Counted from the stretch's first letter, positions 31,421 to 41,180 are shown. The stretch is 64,000 nt of DNA from Paenibacillus hexagrammi (GCF_021513275.1 NZ_CP090978.1:1550001-1614000), one strand, 5' to 3'. Notes: a model not told the origin generated them from the letters alone. Numbers and translations: made by a program.

Positions 31421-32467
31421 ATGAAAAAACTATTAACGAAGAGAACTGCGACAGTTGTATTGGGTATGACGGTTTCCATGAGCATGCTGTTGTCTGGCTG
31501 CGGCGCAAAAAATGATGGAGGTACTGCTTCAGGCGATAAGGCAGCCCCAGCTGCTGCGGGCAAGAAATATACATTCCGTTTGGCTGATACTCATCCGGAC
31601 AACTATCCGACTGTACTTGGTGATAAGAAATTTGCCGAGATCGTCAATCAGAAATCAAATGGCCGTATCAAGATTGATGTATTCCCGAACTCCCAGCTGG
31701 GTGAAGAAAAGGCGGTTATCGAACAGGTTCAGCTCGGTGCCATCGAATTTACCCGCGTAAGTACAGGACCTCTTGCCGAATTTAATAAATCTTATGGTGT
31801 GTTCAGTCTGCCGTACATTTTTGATAATGAAGAGCATGAATGGAAATTCTTAGAGGGAGATAAGGGTAAGGAACTGCTCGACAGCCTCGAAGCCTCCAAG
31901 TTAAAAGGTCTTGCTTACTATGATTCAGGAGCCCGCAGCTTCTATGCTAAGAAGCCTCTCAATAGCGTTGACGACTTGAAAGGTTTAAAGGTACGTGTTA
32001 TTCAGAACAAAATCAATATTGAGCTGATGGAAGCGCTTGGTGCTAATGCAAGCCCGATGGCATATGGCGAAGTATTTAGTGCATTGCAAACAGGGGTTAT
32101 CGATGCCGCTGAAAATAACTTCCCAAGCTACTACACCTCCAACCACTATCAGGTGGCCAAAAATATTATCCTGGATGCGCACCAACGTGTTCCGGAAGTG
32201 CTCATGATCAGTAAAAATCAGTGGGATAAACTCAGCGATGACGATAAGAAAATTATCAAAGATGCTGCACAGGAATCTGTGAAGACTGAGCGTGAGGAAT
32301 GGACGAAATTTGAGAAAGAATCTGAAGCAAAAGTCAAAGAAGGCGGCGCTACTGTCGTAGAGGTGAAGGATTCTAAGCCTTGGCAGGATAAAGTAAAACC
32401 GGTCATTGATAAATATCGTGAAGAATACAAGGATATCTTTACTGCTATTGACGCAGCTAGAAAATAA
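31421..32467 (+). CDS. dctP: TRAP solute-binding lipoprotein (DctP)
   Basis: 348 residues; lipoprotein signal with lipobox LSGC (Cys27) and an Ala/Gly/Lys tether. DctP-family patterns: LADTHPDNYPT, FPNSQLGEEKAVIEQVQLGAI, and LKGLKVRVIQN, where the Arg is the conserved carboxylate-binding residue. The ligand is therefore likely an organic or sugar acid (uronate or dicarboxylate); which one cannot be read from sequence. ATG 31421 with aggggg site is chosen because the signal peptide starts there. Confidence 0.94.
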   Translation: MKKLLTKRTATVVLGMTVSMSMLLSGCGAKNDGGTASGDKAAPAAAGKKYTFRLADTHPDNYPTVLGDKKFAEIVNQKSNGRIKIDVFPNSQLGEEKAVIEQVQLGAIEFTRVSTGPLAEFNKSYGVFSLPYIFDNEEHEWKFLEGDKGKELLDSLEASKLKGLAYYDSGARSFYAKKPLNSVDDLKGLKVRVIQNKINIELMEALGANASPMAYGEVFSALQTGVIDAAENNFPSYYTSNHYQVAKNIILDAHQRVPEVLMISKNQWDKLSDDDKKIIKDAAQESVKTEREEWTKFEKESEAKVKEGGATVVEVKDSKPWQDKVKPVIDKYREEYKDIFTAIDAARK

Positions 32468-32476
32468 GTCAGGAAG

Positions 32477-32519
32477 AATAGGCTATGTGGCGTTGTCGGC
32501 ACATAGCCTTATTTTTTGC
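32477..32519 (+). terminator. Rho-independent terminator
   Basis: GGCTATGTG (32481-32489) pairs with CACATAGCC (32500-32508), flanked by aata/tatt, then ATTTTTT. It separates the TRAP genes from their sensor genes. A TATAAT at 32536-32541 just after it may serve the kinase gene, but its -35 is weak. Confidence 0.88.
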
Positions 32520-32583
32520 TAAGTCCCTTCTCATGTATAATGGAATAAGGAAGTCATAGCAGCAGAGTAGGTGTGGATGAAGC

Positions 32584-34425
32584 ATGAGAAGTCGTTTGCA
32601 GCAGGCGTTCAAGAGGACTATAAGCTTGATTTTATTACGGGATCGGATGCTGTTTACGAAGCTGATTATCCTGTGTGCAGTCCTGGTAATTGTGCCCATG
32701 TCCGTTATAGGACTTATCTCGTACCAGCGTTCCGCCGAAGTTCTAGAGAATGAGAACAGGCAGCTCAGCTGGCAAATAATTGAGCAGGTTAACACGCATG
32801 TAGAATATTACGTCAATGATTTTGAGATCAGCATCTTGAAGATACTAAACAACCCGAGTATGAACAGCTACTTGAAAATGAAGACGAAGGAAGAAATTGA
32901 GAATAGCCATATCCGCGAAGCGGTCAAGCAAGAGCTGAATAATGCGGCATATTCCAGGTCCGATATTTCGAATATTACCGTTGTTTTGGATCATATAGAG
33001 AGTATTGATGCGATTGATACGAACTTTAAGCATCCTCTTAATCAAGTAACCGATGAATATTGGTATTCTTCTATTACGGATGCTAGCGAGCCGAAGATTT
33101 TTACCCGAACGCTTCAATGGGATAACCACAAAGAGCAGGTTATATCCATAGCCAGACGGCTGGTAAGCCCGCTGACCTTGGAGCCGATCGGAATGATTGT
33201 GATGGATGTTAATTTTAGACGTTTTCAAGAGATTGCAGAAAAGGTTACGATCGGACGAACCGGCTATATGTATATCATAGACTCGGATGGCCATTATGTG
33301 TATCATCCGAACCTGTTGGAGCTGGGGAAGACAGCGACTTTCGACAAAATGACGGATATTCTCTCAGGGGAAAGCGGATCGTATATTACGAAGGAGGCTT
33401 CTTCCGGGCAAAAGGTGCTGCTTACATACAGTCATTCCTCTTTTCTAGATTGGACTGTCATCACCTCGGTTCCCTATGCAGAATTAATTCAAGGGACTGA
33501 GTATATTAAGCGTACGATTTTATGGACGGTTCTGATTACGATGGCCGCAGCATCCATATTTGGGTTCGGATTTGCAGGCAGTATCGTGAAACCGGTCAAA
33601 CGGTTATATTCTTATATGAGAAAAGTGGAATCAGGTGATTTCTCCACACATATTCAAGTCCAGGCAACCGATGAAATCGGCATGCTGATGCACGGCTTTA
33701 ACAAGATGGTTCTCCGACTACAAGAACTAATGAATGAAATCTATTTTTCAAAGCTGAGGGAAACTGAGCTCGCCCTAAGTCAGCGGGAAATTGAAATGAA
33801 GGCGCTCCAGTCCCAGATGAATCCGCATTTTTTGTTTAATACGCTGGAGACGATCCGCGGGATGGCGCTTGAGCACGATATGGACGATATTTCCTCGATT
33901 TCCTCATCTATGGCACGATTGCTGCGCTACAATTTACGAAGTGAGACGTCCAAGGTGAAGCTGGAGGAAGAGCTGCATTATGCTGAAATTTATATGAGAA
34001 TTCAGAAATTCAGATTCGAAAACAAATTGGAATATGAATTGGACATACCGGATTGGGCGAAGCGACAGCTAATCCCTAAATTTTCCCTTCAGCCCATTGT
34101 AGAGAATAGTATTATTCACGGCATCGAGCCAGCTCAAGGAGTAATTCGAATAACGATCAGCGCGATCCGGGAAGCGGACACCTTCATCATCCGAATTAAG
34201 GATACAGGTATGGGAATGACGGAACAAACGCTTCAAAAAATACGTAAAAATTTGATCCAAAATGATGCCATATCCAGCGGTGTCAGTATCGGGATTGTCA
34301 ACGTGCATCGAAGAACCGCCTTGCTGTTTGGAGAGGCTTACGGAATTTCAATTGAGAGTCGATATGAACATGGAGTAACTGTGGATATCAGATTGCCGCT
34401 AAGTGATTCGTCTATCCTGAAATAA
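32584..34425 (+). CDS. YesM-type sensor histidine kinase with Cache sensor domain
   Basis: 613 residues, intact. Membrane helices at about residues 23-45 and 305-326 bracket a large extracellular double-Cache region (IARRLVSPLTLEPIGMIVMDVN, GRTGYMYIIDSDGHYVYHP). HAMP follows, then QMNPHFLFNTLETI with predicted phospho-His415, N box LQPIVENSIIHG, G1 DTGMGM and G2 SIGIVNVHRR. Cache domains often sense small acids and amino acids, which suits a partner of a TRAP system. The ribosome site before ATG 32584 is weak. Confidence 0.92.
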   Translation: MRSRLQQAFKRTISLILLRDRMLFTKLIILCAVLVIVPMSVIGLISYQRSAEVLENENRQLSWQIIEQVNTHVEYYVNDFEISILKILNNPSMNSYLKMKTKEEIENSHIREAVKQELNNAAYSRSDISNITVVLDHIESIDAIDTNFKHPLNQVTDEYWYSSITDASEPKIFTRTLQWDNHKEQVISIARRLVSPLTLEPIGMIVMDVNFRRFQEIAEKVTIGRTGYMYIIDSDGHYVYHPNLLELGKTATFDKMTDILSGESGSYITKEASSGQKVLLTYSHSSFLDWTVITSVPYAELIQGTEYIKRTILWTVLITMAAASIFGFGFAGSIVKPVKRLYSYMRKVESGDFSTHIQVQATDEIGMLMHGFNKMVLRLQELMNEIYFSKLRETELALSQREIEMKALQSQMNPHFLFNTLETIRGMALEHDMDDISSISSSMARLLRYNLRSETSKVKLEEELHYAEIYMRIQKFRFENKLEYELDIPDWAKRQLIPKFSLQPIVENSIIHGIEPAQGVIRITISAIREADTFIIRIKDTGMGMTEQTLQKIRKNLIQNDAISSGVSIGIVNVHRRTALLFGEAYGISIESRYEHGVTVDIRLPLSDSSILK

Positions 34426-34496
34426 CTGCTTGAATTTTCATCATCTAATGGTGCTGCGTTTAGCAGTATAGGTGTCTACGATCTAGGAGGTTGACT

Positions 34497-35240
34497 ATGT
34501 ATACAATGCTGCTGATTGAGGATGAGAGATGGGTGCGTACTGCTATTAAGCGCACCGTCGAGCGGACCGGGCTGCCCTTCACGATAACCGGGGAGCTGGA
34601 GAATGGGTTAGCAGCACTTGATTGGTTAAAGAACAACCCGGTCGATCTGATTCTGGCAGATATACGGATGCCGGTTATGGATGGATTGACCTTCATCCAG
34701 CAGCTGCGGTTGGATAACAGGGATCAGTCGATCATTATCATTAGCGGGCATGATGATTTCTCTTATGTCCAGCAATGCCTGCGAGCCGGCGTATTTGACT
34801 ATTTATTAAAGCCCGTGGAAATCGACGAAATGAAAGCATGCTTGGAAAAATGGGTCAAATATCAGATAAGCCGGCAAAAAAGCGATTCAGAGGTCTTCCA
34901 TAAGGACCCGGCTGAAATGTCTGCTGTGGAAAAGGTAATCGAGCTGATTAAATCCCAGCTTCCAGGAGATATTACATTAACCGAAGCGGCTGCAGCTGTG
35001 CATCTAAATCCAAGCTATTTGAGTCAGCTTTTCAAACAAAGAATGAATCAGACATTCGTTGAATATGTGCTGCAATTGCGTATGAACGAAGCAGAAAGGC
35101 TGCTGACCCATACCTCCCTGCGTATCTCGGAGATTGCCGAACGTCTGGGTTATACGGATGTTGCTTATTTCAGCAGCACCTTCAAAAGACTAAAGGGTGT
35201 ATCACCTTCGGAATTCCGTAAAGCTTGTCTGACAGATTAG
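34497..35240 (+). CDS. YesN-type response regulator, short form
   Basis: 247 residues, about half the length of other YesN proteins here because the receiver domain (Asp55 in LADIRMPVMDG) joins almost directly to the AraC double helix-turn-helix (about 140-247; ITLTEAAAAVHLNPSYLSQ, ISEIAERLGYTDVAYFSSTF). ATG 34497 lies 7 bases after a perfect aggagg; the in-frame TTG 34491 lies too close. It probably activates the TRAP operon at 29566. Confidence 0.93.
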   Translation: MYTMLLIEDERWVRTAIKRTVERTGLPFTITGELENGLAALDWLKNNPVDLILADIRMPVMDGLTFIQQLRLDNRDQSIIIISGHDDFSYVQQCLRAGVFDYLLKPVEIDEMKACLEKWVKYQISRQKSDSEVFHKDPAEMSAVEKVIELIKSQLPGDITLTEAAAAVHLNPSYLSQLFKQRMNQTFVEYVLQLRMNEAERLLTHTSLRISEIAERLGYTDVAYFSSTFKRLKGVSPSEFRKACLTD

Positions 35241-35281
35241 CTTCTTGCAAGCTTGCGCGTATGGAAATAGAATCGAGATAG

Positions 35282-35328
35282 AAAAGGCTGTCATTTGCTA
35301 CTTATAGCAGGTGGACGGCCTTTTTTTA
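35282..35328 (+). terminator. Rho-independent terminator
   Basis: A long stem starting AAAGGCTGTC and ending GGACGGCCTTT, with one bulge and several G-U pairs, runs into seven Ts. It ends the kinase/regulator unit. Confidence 0.85.
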
Positions 35329-35337
35329 GTTAAATGT

Positions 35338-35409
35338 ATAAGTCGTATACGTTTACTTCGCATCAACATTGCCGAACGCGATCGTCTAATTAAGACGAGG
35401 AAATCGTTT
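35338..35409 (-). repeat. Degenerate copy 1 of a shared intergenic sequence
   Basis: About 70 bases resemble 39983-40052. The core CTTCGCATCAAC is identical (+ strand), followed at nearly the same spacing by AACGCG, GTCT and GAC-GAG-AA. On the minus strand, copy 2 reads as a protein tail ...DFSVLKRLARLFTVDAK..., and copy 1 gives a broken version (NDFLVLIRRSRS, then VDAK after a frame change). Both lie just after a + strand terminator. They look like decayed remnants of one mobile or repeated element; its identity is unknown. Confidence 0.4.
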
Positions 35410-35503
35410 GTCTTGAAATTAGTGCAAACGTTTGATTTCATTAAAATTATGATTTTTATGAATAAATCATCCATATCCACTGTATTTTAGGAGGGGTGGA
35501 CGA

Positions 35504-35566
35504 ATGGAAGTGATTTATATAAGGAAAAATGCTAAATCACATGTCGAAATTAGTAGTTTTTTCTAA
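35504..35566 (+). CDS. Possible 20-codon leader ORF upstream of amylase
   Basis: ATG 35504 stands 7 bases after taggaggggt, one of the best ribosome sites in the window, and encodes MEVIYIRKNAKSHVEISSFF then TAA. It ends just before the amylase promoter at 35575, so it would be made from a different, upstream transcript. No family is recognised. It may be a small peptide, a regulatory leader or the start of a decayed gene. Confidence 0.3.
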   Translation: MEVIYIRKNAKSHVEISSFF

Positions 35567-35574
35567 AACATCTA

Positions 35575-35620
35575 TTGCAATCGTTTGCACCATCTTTCAT
35601 AATGAAGTTAAGCGCTTACA
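35575..35620 (+). promoter_or_regulatory. Amylase promoter with two catabolite-type operators
   Basis: TTGCAA (35575-35580), 17 bases, CATAAT (35598-35603) form a sigma-A promoter. TGCAATCGTTTGCA (35576-35589) overlaps the -35 and GTTAAGCGCTTACA (35607-35620) covers the expected transcription start; each fits the cre consensus at 12 of 14 positions. A further palindrome CAAACGTTTG lies upstream at 35425-35434. The start-site position of the second operator parallels the amyO site of Bacillus subtilis amyE (family knowledge). Repression by CcpA or another LacI-type protein is inferred. Confidence 0.6.
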
Positions 35621-35652
35621 ATGCTTGTACCCAAAATCGAGGGAGGCAGATT

Positions 35653-38054
35653 ATGAGTTCAAAGGTTTTCAAAGGGTTCGTGTCCGTCAGTTTATTAGGT
35701 TCGATGCTTATGGCACCAGCGATTTCACCGGCAGATGCTTTGCCGAAGGTCCTATCCGCCCAGAAGGCGGAAGCTGCGACGACCTTACCTGCGAATACGA
35801 AAGACGGCGTCATTCTTCATGCTTTCGATTGGTCGTTTAATCAAATACGGTCTAATTTATCTCAAATTGCAGCAGCTGGATATAAAGCTGTGCAGGTATC
35901 TCCGGTTCAAGGAACCAAGAACTCGAGCACAGATCCATCCCAGTGGTGGCTTTTGTACCAGCCAACGAATCAGTCGGTGGGCAATGCGCAGCTTGGAAGC
36001 TTATCTGACTTTACAGCCTTATGTACAGAAGCCGACTCGTACGGAATTAAGATTATTGTGGATGTTGTCATGAACCATATGGCGAACAACGGCAATCCGG
36101 ACCAATTGGATGCAGCAGTTGACGCAAGCTTTAAAGACTCTAGCTTCTATCACAATCAGGGTCAAGCTTCGAATTGGAATAACCGTTATGAAATTACACA
36201 AAAGGGAATCGGCATGCCGGATCTGAATACACAGAACGCTGCGGTACAAAATAAAGCGCTTACATTTCTGAACCAGCTGGCAGATGCAGGAGCGGGGGCT
36301 TCCGCTTCGATGCTGCCAAGCACATTGAAACGAATATTGGTGCAGATGCCAATCAATCCTGGGCGGGGAGTTACTGGACCAATGTACTGGGGAATGTGCA
36401 TAACCGGTCCAACTTGTTCGTCTACGGCGAGATTCTGCAGGATGGCACGGTCGACAATATAAGTTCCTATGCATCGTTTATGAATGTCACAGCCAGCAAT
36501 TTCGGGGGATCTGTGAGAAATGCCCTGTCTTCCGGCAATTTGAGCGGGACCAGCGGTATGGGAGGAGTGGATCCGGCTAAAGCGGTCGATTTTGTGGAGA
36601 CCCATGACACGTATGAAGACGGAAGCAGCAAGAATTTGTCCGATTGGCAGAGAAAAGCAGGCTGGGCCATCGTGGCTTCCAGAGCGGGTTCGACTCCATT
36701 GTTCTTTAATCGACCAACGGGCAGTATCGGTTCTGCGGGGGATGGTCAGTGGCATGATACGGATATCGTTGCGATCAATGCGTTCCACAATGCGATGGCC
36801 GGACAGAATGAATATTTACGCTGGACCAACAACAATTCAACGATGCTGATCGACCGTGGAACCATAGGGACGGTCATCGTGAATTACGGAAACAGCACGT
36901 ACTTGAGCACATCGACCAATTTGGCCAGCGGCACTTATACCAATCATGGCAGCGCTTCAGCTACACTAACTGTTTCAAACGGCACCATCAAAGGCAATAT
37001 TCCTGCGAACTCTGTCATTGTACTTTACGGTAATGGATCAGACACAGGATCAGGTACAGGCACGGGCAGTACTTCGGCTGTCTTCACAAGCAGTCCGGTA
37101 ACGGCAGTGGCAGGTCAGACCGTGACGATTACCTACAATGCCGGCGGCCGCGCCTTGCAAGGCTCGTCCACTATGACCATGCATTGGGGGTATGACAGCT
37201 GGAAAGGCTTGGCCGATACTGCGATGACCTCGCAGGGCAACAACATTTGGCAAGTGACGGTAACAGTTCCGAGTGCTGCTTCGAGCGCTTTAAACATGGT
37301 ATTCACCAATGGTTCTTCATGGGATAACAACAATTCAGCAAATTGGAGTGTCCCGGTTACAGCTTCCGGCTCAGGTACAGGTACAGGAACAGGAACAGGA
37401 ACAGGAACAGGAACAGGAACAGGAACCGATACAGGCAGTACGACCGGCGGAGGAACAACCGGTACCACAGCCTATGCTCCACATGCAGGCTACAAAGTGG
37501 ATTATGACAGCAGTGCGTTAGTGCAAGGTAAGAGCTTCACCATCTATTACAAAGGTGCACTTGCGGGCTCCAACCAAGTCACTCTGCATTGGGGTTCGAA
37601 CGGATGGACCGGAACAGCAGATGCAGGAATGACCAAGAGAACGGATGGCTTCTGGGAGGCGACGGTCACGATTCCTTCTACTGCATCCATATTGAATCTT
37701 GTATTTACTGACGGTTCGAGCTGGGATAATAACGGCAGCAAGGATTGGAATTTGACCGTGTGGCCAACAGCCAATCCCGCTCAAGCAAGTCCGGCTCCCA
37801 CAGCAGGACAACAAACGACGGTTATTTATAATGGAAGTTTCGCAGCAAACGCATCATCCATGACTCTCCATTGGGGGACGAATGGATGGGCATCGACAGC
37901 TGATGTTGTGATGACCAAACAGGCAAGTGGAGCTTGGTCGGCGGTCATTACGCTTCCTTCCGGCGCCAATATACTAAACATGGCATTCAAGAATCAGGCT
38001 GGTACATGGGACAGCAACAATTCTAAAAACTACAACTACTCAGTTTCTCAATAG
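35653..38054 (+). CDS. Secreted GH13 alpha-amylase with three CBM25 modules, frameshifted
   Basis: Endo-acting starch hydrolase. Signal peptide to about residue 40 (QKAEAA), GH13 barrel with region I DVVMNH, region II GFRFDAAKH (nucleophile Asp), region III YGEILQ (acid/base Glu) and region IV FVETHDTY, then three starch-binding CBM25 modules (about 37077-37365, 37480-37775, 37790-38050) each with MHWG/LHWG and SxWDNN patterns, the first two joined by a Gly-Thr repeat linker. As read, the frame breaks at 36294-36298 and runs to a stop at 36462, so regions II-IV fall in another frame. Restoring one G (GCG GGG GGC TTC) yields GAGGFRFDAAKH and about 800 residues. ATG 35653 follows gggagg. Single-gene unit. 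Confidence 0.9.
37374..37427 (+). repeat. Hexanucleotide tandem repeat (GGAACA) in linker
   Basis: Nine in-frame hexamers, two GGTACA, six identical GGAACA and one GGAACC, encode nine Gly-Thr dipeptides in the amylase linker. Copy number can change by slippage in steps of two residues without breaking the frame. Confidence 0.95.
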
Positions 38055-38069
38055 GTTAAGTTAAGCAGT

Positions 38070-38106
38070 CAACCGTTTCCACAATAGGGGAGGCGGTTGT
38101 TTGCTT
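38070..38106 (+). terminator. Probable terminator after amylase
   Basis: CAACCG (38070-38075) pairs with CGGTTG (38094-38099), with an inner TCC/GGA pairing, then a short T-rich tail. Confidence 0.6.
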
Positions 38107-38202
38107 ATTCCACAAATCCAGATGCTGATCCGCAAGGGAGTGTGATATAGTGAGAAAAGAACTGGAAATTGGATGAGTTTGCTAAAGAAAGGAAACGGTG
38201 GT

Positions 38203-39876
38203 ATGCGAAATGGACGTCGATTCTTGAAACTGGCGTCGGTCCTCTTATGTTTGCTCTGTGCTAGCTGCTATAATGAGAGCGCTTCCGGTATAGGCTCATC
38301 TTCAAAGGGGGAGGGCTCCCCCGATCATGAAGCCTCAGCTGCCTATAAGGATACCGTCACCCTGCATATCGGGTTTCAAATACCGGATTCCAAGCTCCCA
38401 CCCGGCGATTCCAATGACAATAATCCGGTTTCGCGCTATTTGGAGGGCAGGACGAATATTCATGTGGTCAACACTTGGGAGGCGAAGGGAGAAGACGCAT
38501 TCAAGCAGAAAGTGGACCTCGCAATTGCAAGCAACGATTTGCCCGATGCTGTGGTCGTTGACCGCAATCAGCTTAAGAAGCTGGTGAGCAGCGGCATGAT
38601 CCTGGATTTGACGCAGACGTACGCCGCCTATGCATCGGAATTGGTGCGTTCGATCTACGATTCAACGAAGGGCTCTGCTCTGCAGGATGCCAGCTTTGAC
38701 GGCAAGCTGTACGGTCTCCCCAATGTTGCGCTGGATGCGGATTCCTCTACTCTGCTGTGGGTGAGGCAGGACTGGCTCGAGAAGCTAAAGCTCCCTGCTC
38801 CTAGAACGATGGAGGATGTTGAGCGGATCGCTCAAGCTTTTATTTCCCAGGATCCGGGAGGCAGGGGTAACAACGCTACAGTAGGACTTACCGGCTTTAA
38901 AGGAATCGTCTATGGGCAAAAGCCGCTCTTCAACGGGTTCGATGTGATTTTTAACGCTTATAACGCCTATCCGAAGAATTGGATTCGGGATAGCAGCGGC
39001 AGGATCGTCTACGGGTCCATTACCCCCGAGAACAAGCAAGCGTTGTCCAAGCTGGCGGACTGGTACAAGCGTGGATGGATTGACCCCAATTTCGCTTTAT
39101 ATAATGAAAGCGAACAGCCGATTATTGAGAATAAGACCGGACTGTTTTTCGGTCCTTGGTGGATGCCGTATTATCCGCTCAATTTTGCGGTTGAGAACGA
39201 TACGAAGGCGGAATGGAGAGCCTATCCCGTGCCGCTGAACAGTGAAGGGGTATACGTGACACACATAGCTCCTACGACAGACAGATACTTGGTGGTGCGG
39301 AAAGGGTATGACCATCCGGAAGCGGTGATGAAGCTCGTGAACGAGTTCACTAGTCTTGAACGAAACCGGACTCCCGACACTCCTGATGTGAACAAGCTCA
39401 GTGAATATGTAGCCAAATCAGGCAGTCAGCTAAGAAATTTTTATCCCTTCGATCTGCTGCTCGATTATTCCAATGCCGTTGAAAAAAGATATTTCAATGT
39501 CGCAAGTGCGTTGAAAGGGGACATCGATTCTTCCAAGCTGGACCCGGATGCCCGGAATATCTACAAACAAACGGTGGAAGAGATGGACAATCCTAAGAAG
39601 AACATGGAGAACTGGAAGGCTGCCGCTGCCAATCAGTACGGGGCGAGCGTTCTTGCCACAGCCCGCATTCAGAAGGTGTACAGCGTCTTTTACGGTTCAA
39701 CACCGACGATGGAGACGAAATGGCAGGAGCTGCAGAAGCTGGAGAACGAAGCGTTTCTCAAGATTATTATCGGTGATCAGCCCGTCAGCTCCTTCGATGA
39801 TTTCGTCGTAAAGTGGAAAGAGCTTGGGGGCGAGCAAATTACAGAGGAAGTCAGGGAAGCTGTATCCCATCACTGA
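38203..39876 (+). CDS. LplA-like sugar-binding lipoprotein
   Basis: 557 residues from ATG 38203, chosen over in-frame ATG 38173 because AAAGGA lies 9 bases upstream and the signal peptide (MRNGRRFLKLASVLLCLLCASC) starts there. The probable lipidated Cys22 sits in a slightly atypical lipobox (CASC). The mature part matches the large LplA-type binding proteins: FKQKVDLAIASNDLPDAVVV, DGKLYGLPN, WVRQDWLEKLKLPAP, and a C-terminal AEVMKLVNEF-like helix. It is separated by a terminator from the LplB/LplC permeases at 40217-42104, beyond which lies a second LplA-like gene (42198). The two may share one permease pair or one may act in sensing. Confidence 0.88.
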   Translation: MRNGRRFLKLASVLLCLLCASCYNESASGIGSSSKGEGSPDHEASAAYKDTVTLHIGFQIPDSKLPPGDSNDNNPVSRYLEGRTNIHVVNTWEAKGEDAFKQKVDLAIASNDLPDAVVVDRNQLKKLVSSGMILDLTQTYAAYASELVRSIYDSTKGSALQDASFDGKLYGLPNVALDADSSTLLWVRQDWLEKLKLPAPRTMEDVERIAQAFISQDPGGRGNNATVGLTGFKGIVYGQKPLFNGFDVIFNAYNAYPKNWIRDSSGRIVYGSITPENKQALSKLADWYKRGWIDPNFALYNESEQPIIENKTGLFFGPWWMPYYPLNFAVENDTKAEWRAYPVPLNSEGVYVTHIAPTTDRYLVVRKGYDHPEAVMKLVNEFTSLERNRTPDTPDVNKLSEYVAKSGSQLRNFYPFDLLLDYSNAVEKRYFNVASALKGDIDSSKLDPDARNIYKQTVEEMDNPKKNMENWKAAAANQYGASVLATARIQKVYSVFYGSTPTMETKWQELQKLENEAFLKIIIGDQPVSSFDDFVVKWKELGGEQITEEVREAVSHH

Positions 39877-39942
39877 CTTCATATAGCTAGATAACCGGAT
39901 CCTTCCCTTTAGGGTTCCATATCCTATTGAATCACCAGTCTA

Positions 39943-39977
39943 ACGCCAGCTCTGGCTTACCGGAGCTGGTGTTTTTC
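39943..39977 (+). terminator. Rho-independent terminator
   Basis: CCAGCTCTGG, loop CTTA, CCGGAGCTGG (39946-39969), extended on both sides and followed by TGTTTTT. Confidence 0.9.
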
Positions 39978-39982
39978 TGTTA

Positions 39983-40052
39983 ATAAGAATACTTTTGCTT
40001 CGCATCAACTGTGAACAAACGCGCTAGTCTTTTGAGGACCGAGAAGTCCTTT
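39983..40052 (-). repeat. Copy 2 of a shared intergenic sequence, possible gene remnant
   Basis: Similar to 35338-35409 (see there). On the minus strand it is the 3' end of an 80-codon open frame (40222-39980) whose tail reads IKDFSVLKRLARLF then TVDAKQKYSY and stop. The frame overlaps the permease ribosome site, has no good ribosome site of its own and no recognisable fold, so I treat it as a remnant, not a gene. Confidence 0.4.
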
Positions 40053-40078
40053 ATCCTTATATGGGGGAAAATGGTTCG

Positions 40079-40128
40079 GCAGCGTGTGAAAATGGTTTGA
40101 TCATAGGCGACAGAAGTCTCACGCTTGC
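40079..40128 (+). other. Stem-loop in leader of LplB/LplC operon
   Basis: GCAGCGTGTGA (40079-40089) can pair with TCTCACGCTTGC (40117-40128) with a small bulge. It lies about 90 bases before the permease start. No T tract follows. Function is unknown; nothing else clear is seen in the rest of this 340-base gap. Confidence 0.4.
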
Positions 40129-40216
40129 GGCTCGAATTCCCTACTTGTTCCCGCTTATTAAGGGATAAGATAAGCATATAGCCCACGCTAACCCAAGTCA
40201 TATTGGAGGAGAAGCC

Positions 40217-41180
40217 ATGCAATCAACAGTTGGAATTGAAAGCGGAAACATATCGCTTGGAAAGCGAAAAAGGCTTGCAGTCAAGGGGAGATTCACATTG
40301 TTCCTGATGGCGCTTCCCTTTCTTGTGCTGGTGCTGTTATTTTCTTATTTCCCTCTGTACGGATGGATCTATGCCTTTTACGATTACCGTCCCGGCATCC
40401 CGCTGGCACAATCGAATTTCATGGGGCTGTACTGGTTCAAGGGGATGATAGCCAGTGAGGTACAGCGTCAGGAGGTGCTGCGCGTCTTGCGCAATACGGC
40501 TGCCATGAGCGGACTCAGTATCGCGACCTCCGTCCTGCCGGTCATATTTGCCATTTTCCTATCGGAGATCGGGAAGGGCTGGTTCAAGAAAACCGTGCAA
40601 ATCTTTACCACACTGCCCAATTTTATCAGCTGGGTCCTTGTGTATTCATTCGCCTTCATGCTGTTTTCGGTGGACAACGGATTCGTGAATCACTTGCTGA
40701 TGTCGCTGGGCTTCATTGATCGCTCCCTACATTTGCTGGCAACGGATGATCACACCTGGCTGGCGATGACGCTTTGGAACATTTGGAAAACGCTCGGCTG
40801 GAGCGCGATCATGTACATAGCGGCCATATCGGGGATCGATCAAGAACTGTACGAGGCAGCCAAAGTGGACGGCGCTGGGCGCTTCAAGCAAATGTGGCAC
40901 GTCACAGTGCCAGGGCTAATGCCGACGTACTTTGTACTTTTGCTACTGACGATCGCCAACTTCATCAACAACGGCTTTGAACAGTATTATGTGTTTCAGA
41001 ATGCGATCAATAGTAACCATATCGAGGTTCTGGACTTGTATGTCTACAATATCGGCGTTCAAAATTCTAATTTTTTCGTTTGCAACCGCCATCAGTATGT
41101 TGAAATCCTTAATAAGTGTCGTCCTGCTCTTTGTCGCTAACCAGCTATCGAAAATCGTTCGCGGGGAAAGCATTATCTAA
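40217..41180 (+). CDS. LplB-type ABC permease, frameshifted near 3' end
   Basis: Membrane subunit of a CUT1-type importer: about six membrane segments, start LFLMALPFLVLVLLFSYFPLYG typical of LplB, EAA loop YEAAKVDGAGRFKQMW ... VPGLMP. As read the frame is spoilt after VQNSNF and stops at 41140. Removing one T from the T6 run at 41071-41076 restores NFSFATAISMLKSLISVVLLFVANQLSKIVRGESII, the conserved last helix, ending at 41180, about 320 residues. ATG 40217 has ggagga 6 bases upstream. No ATPase gene is nearby. Confidence 0.88.
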
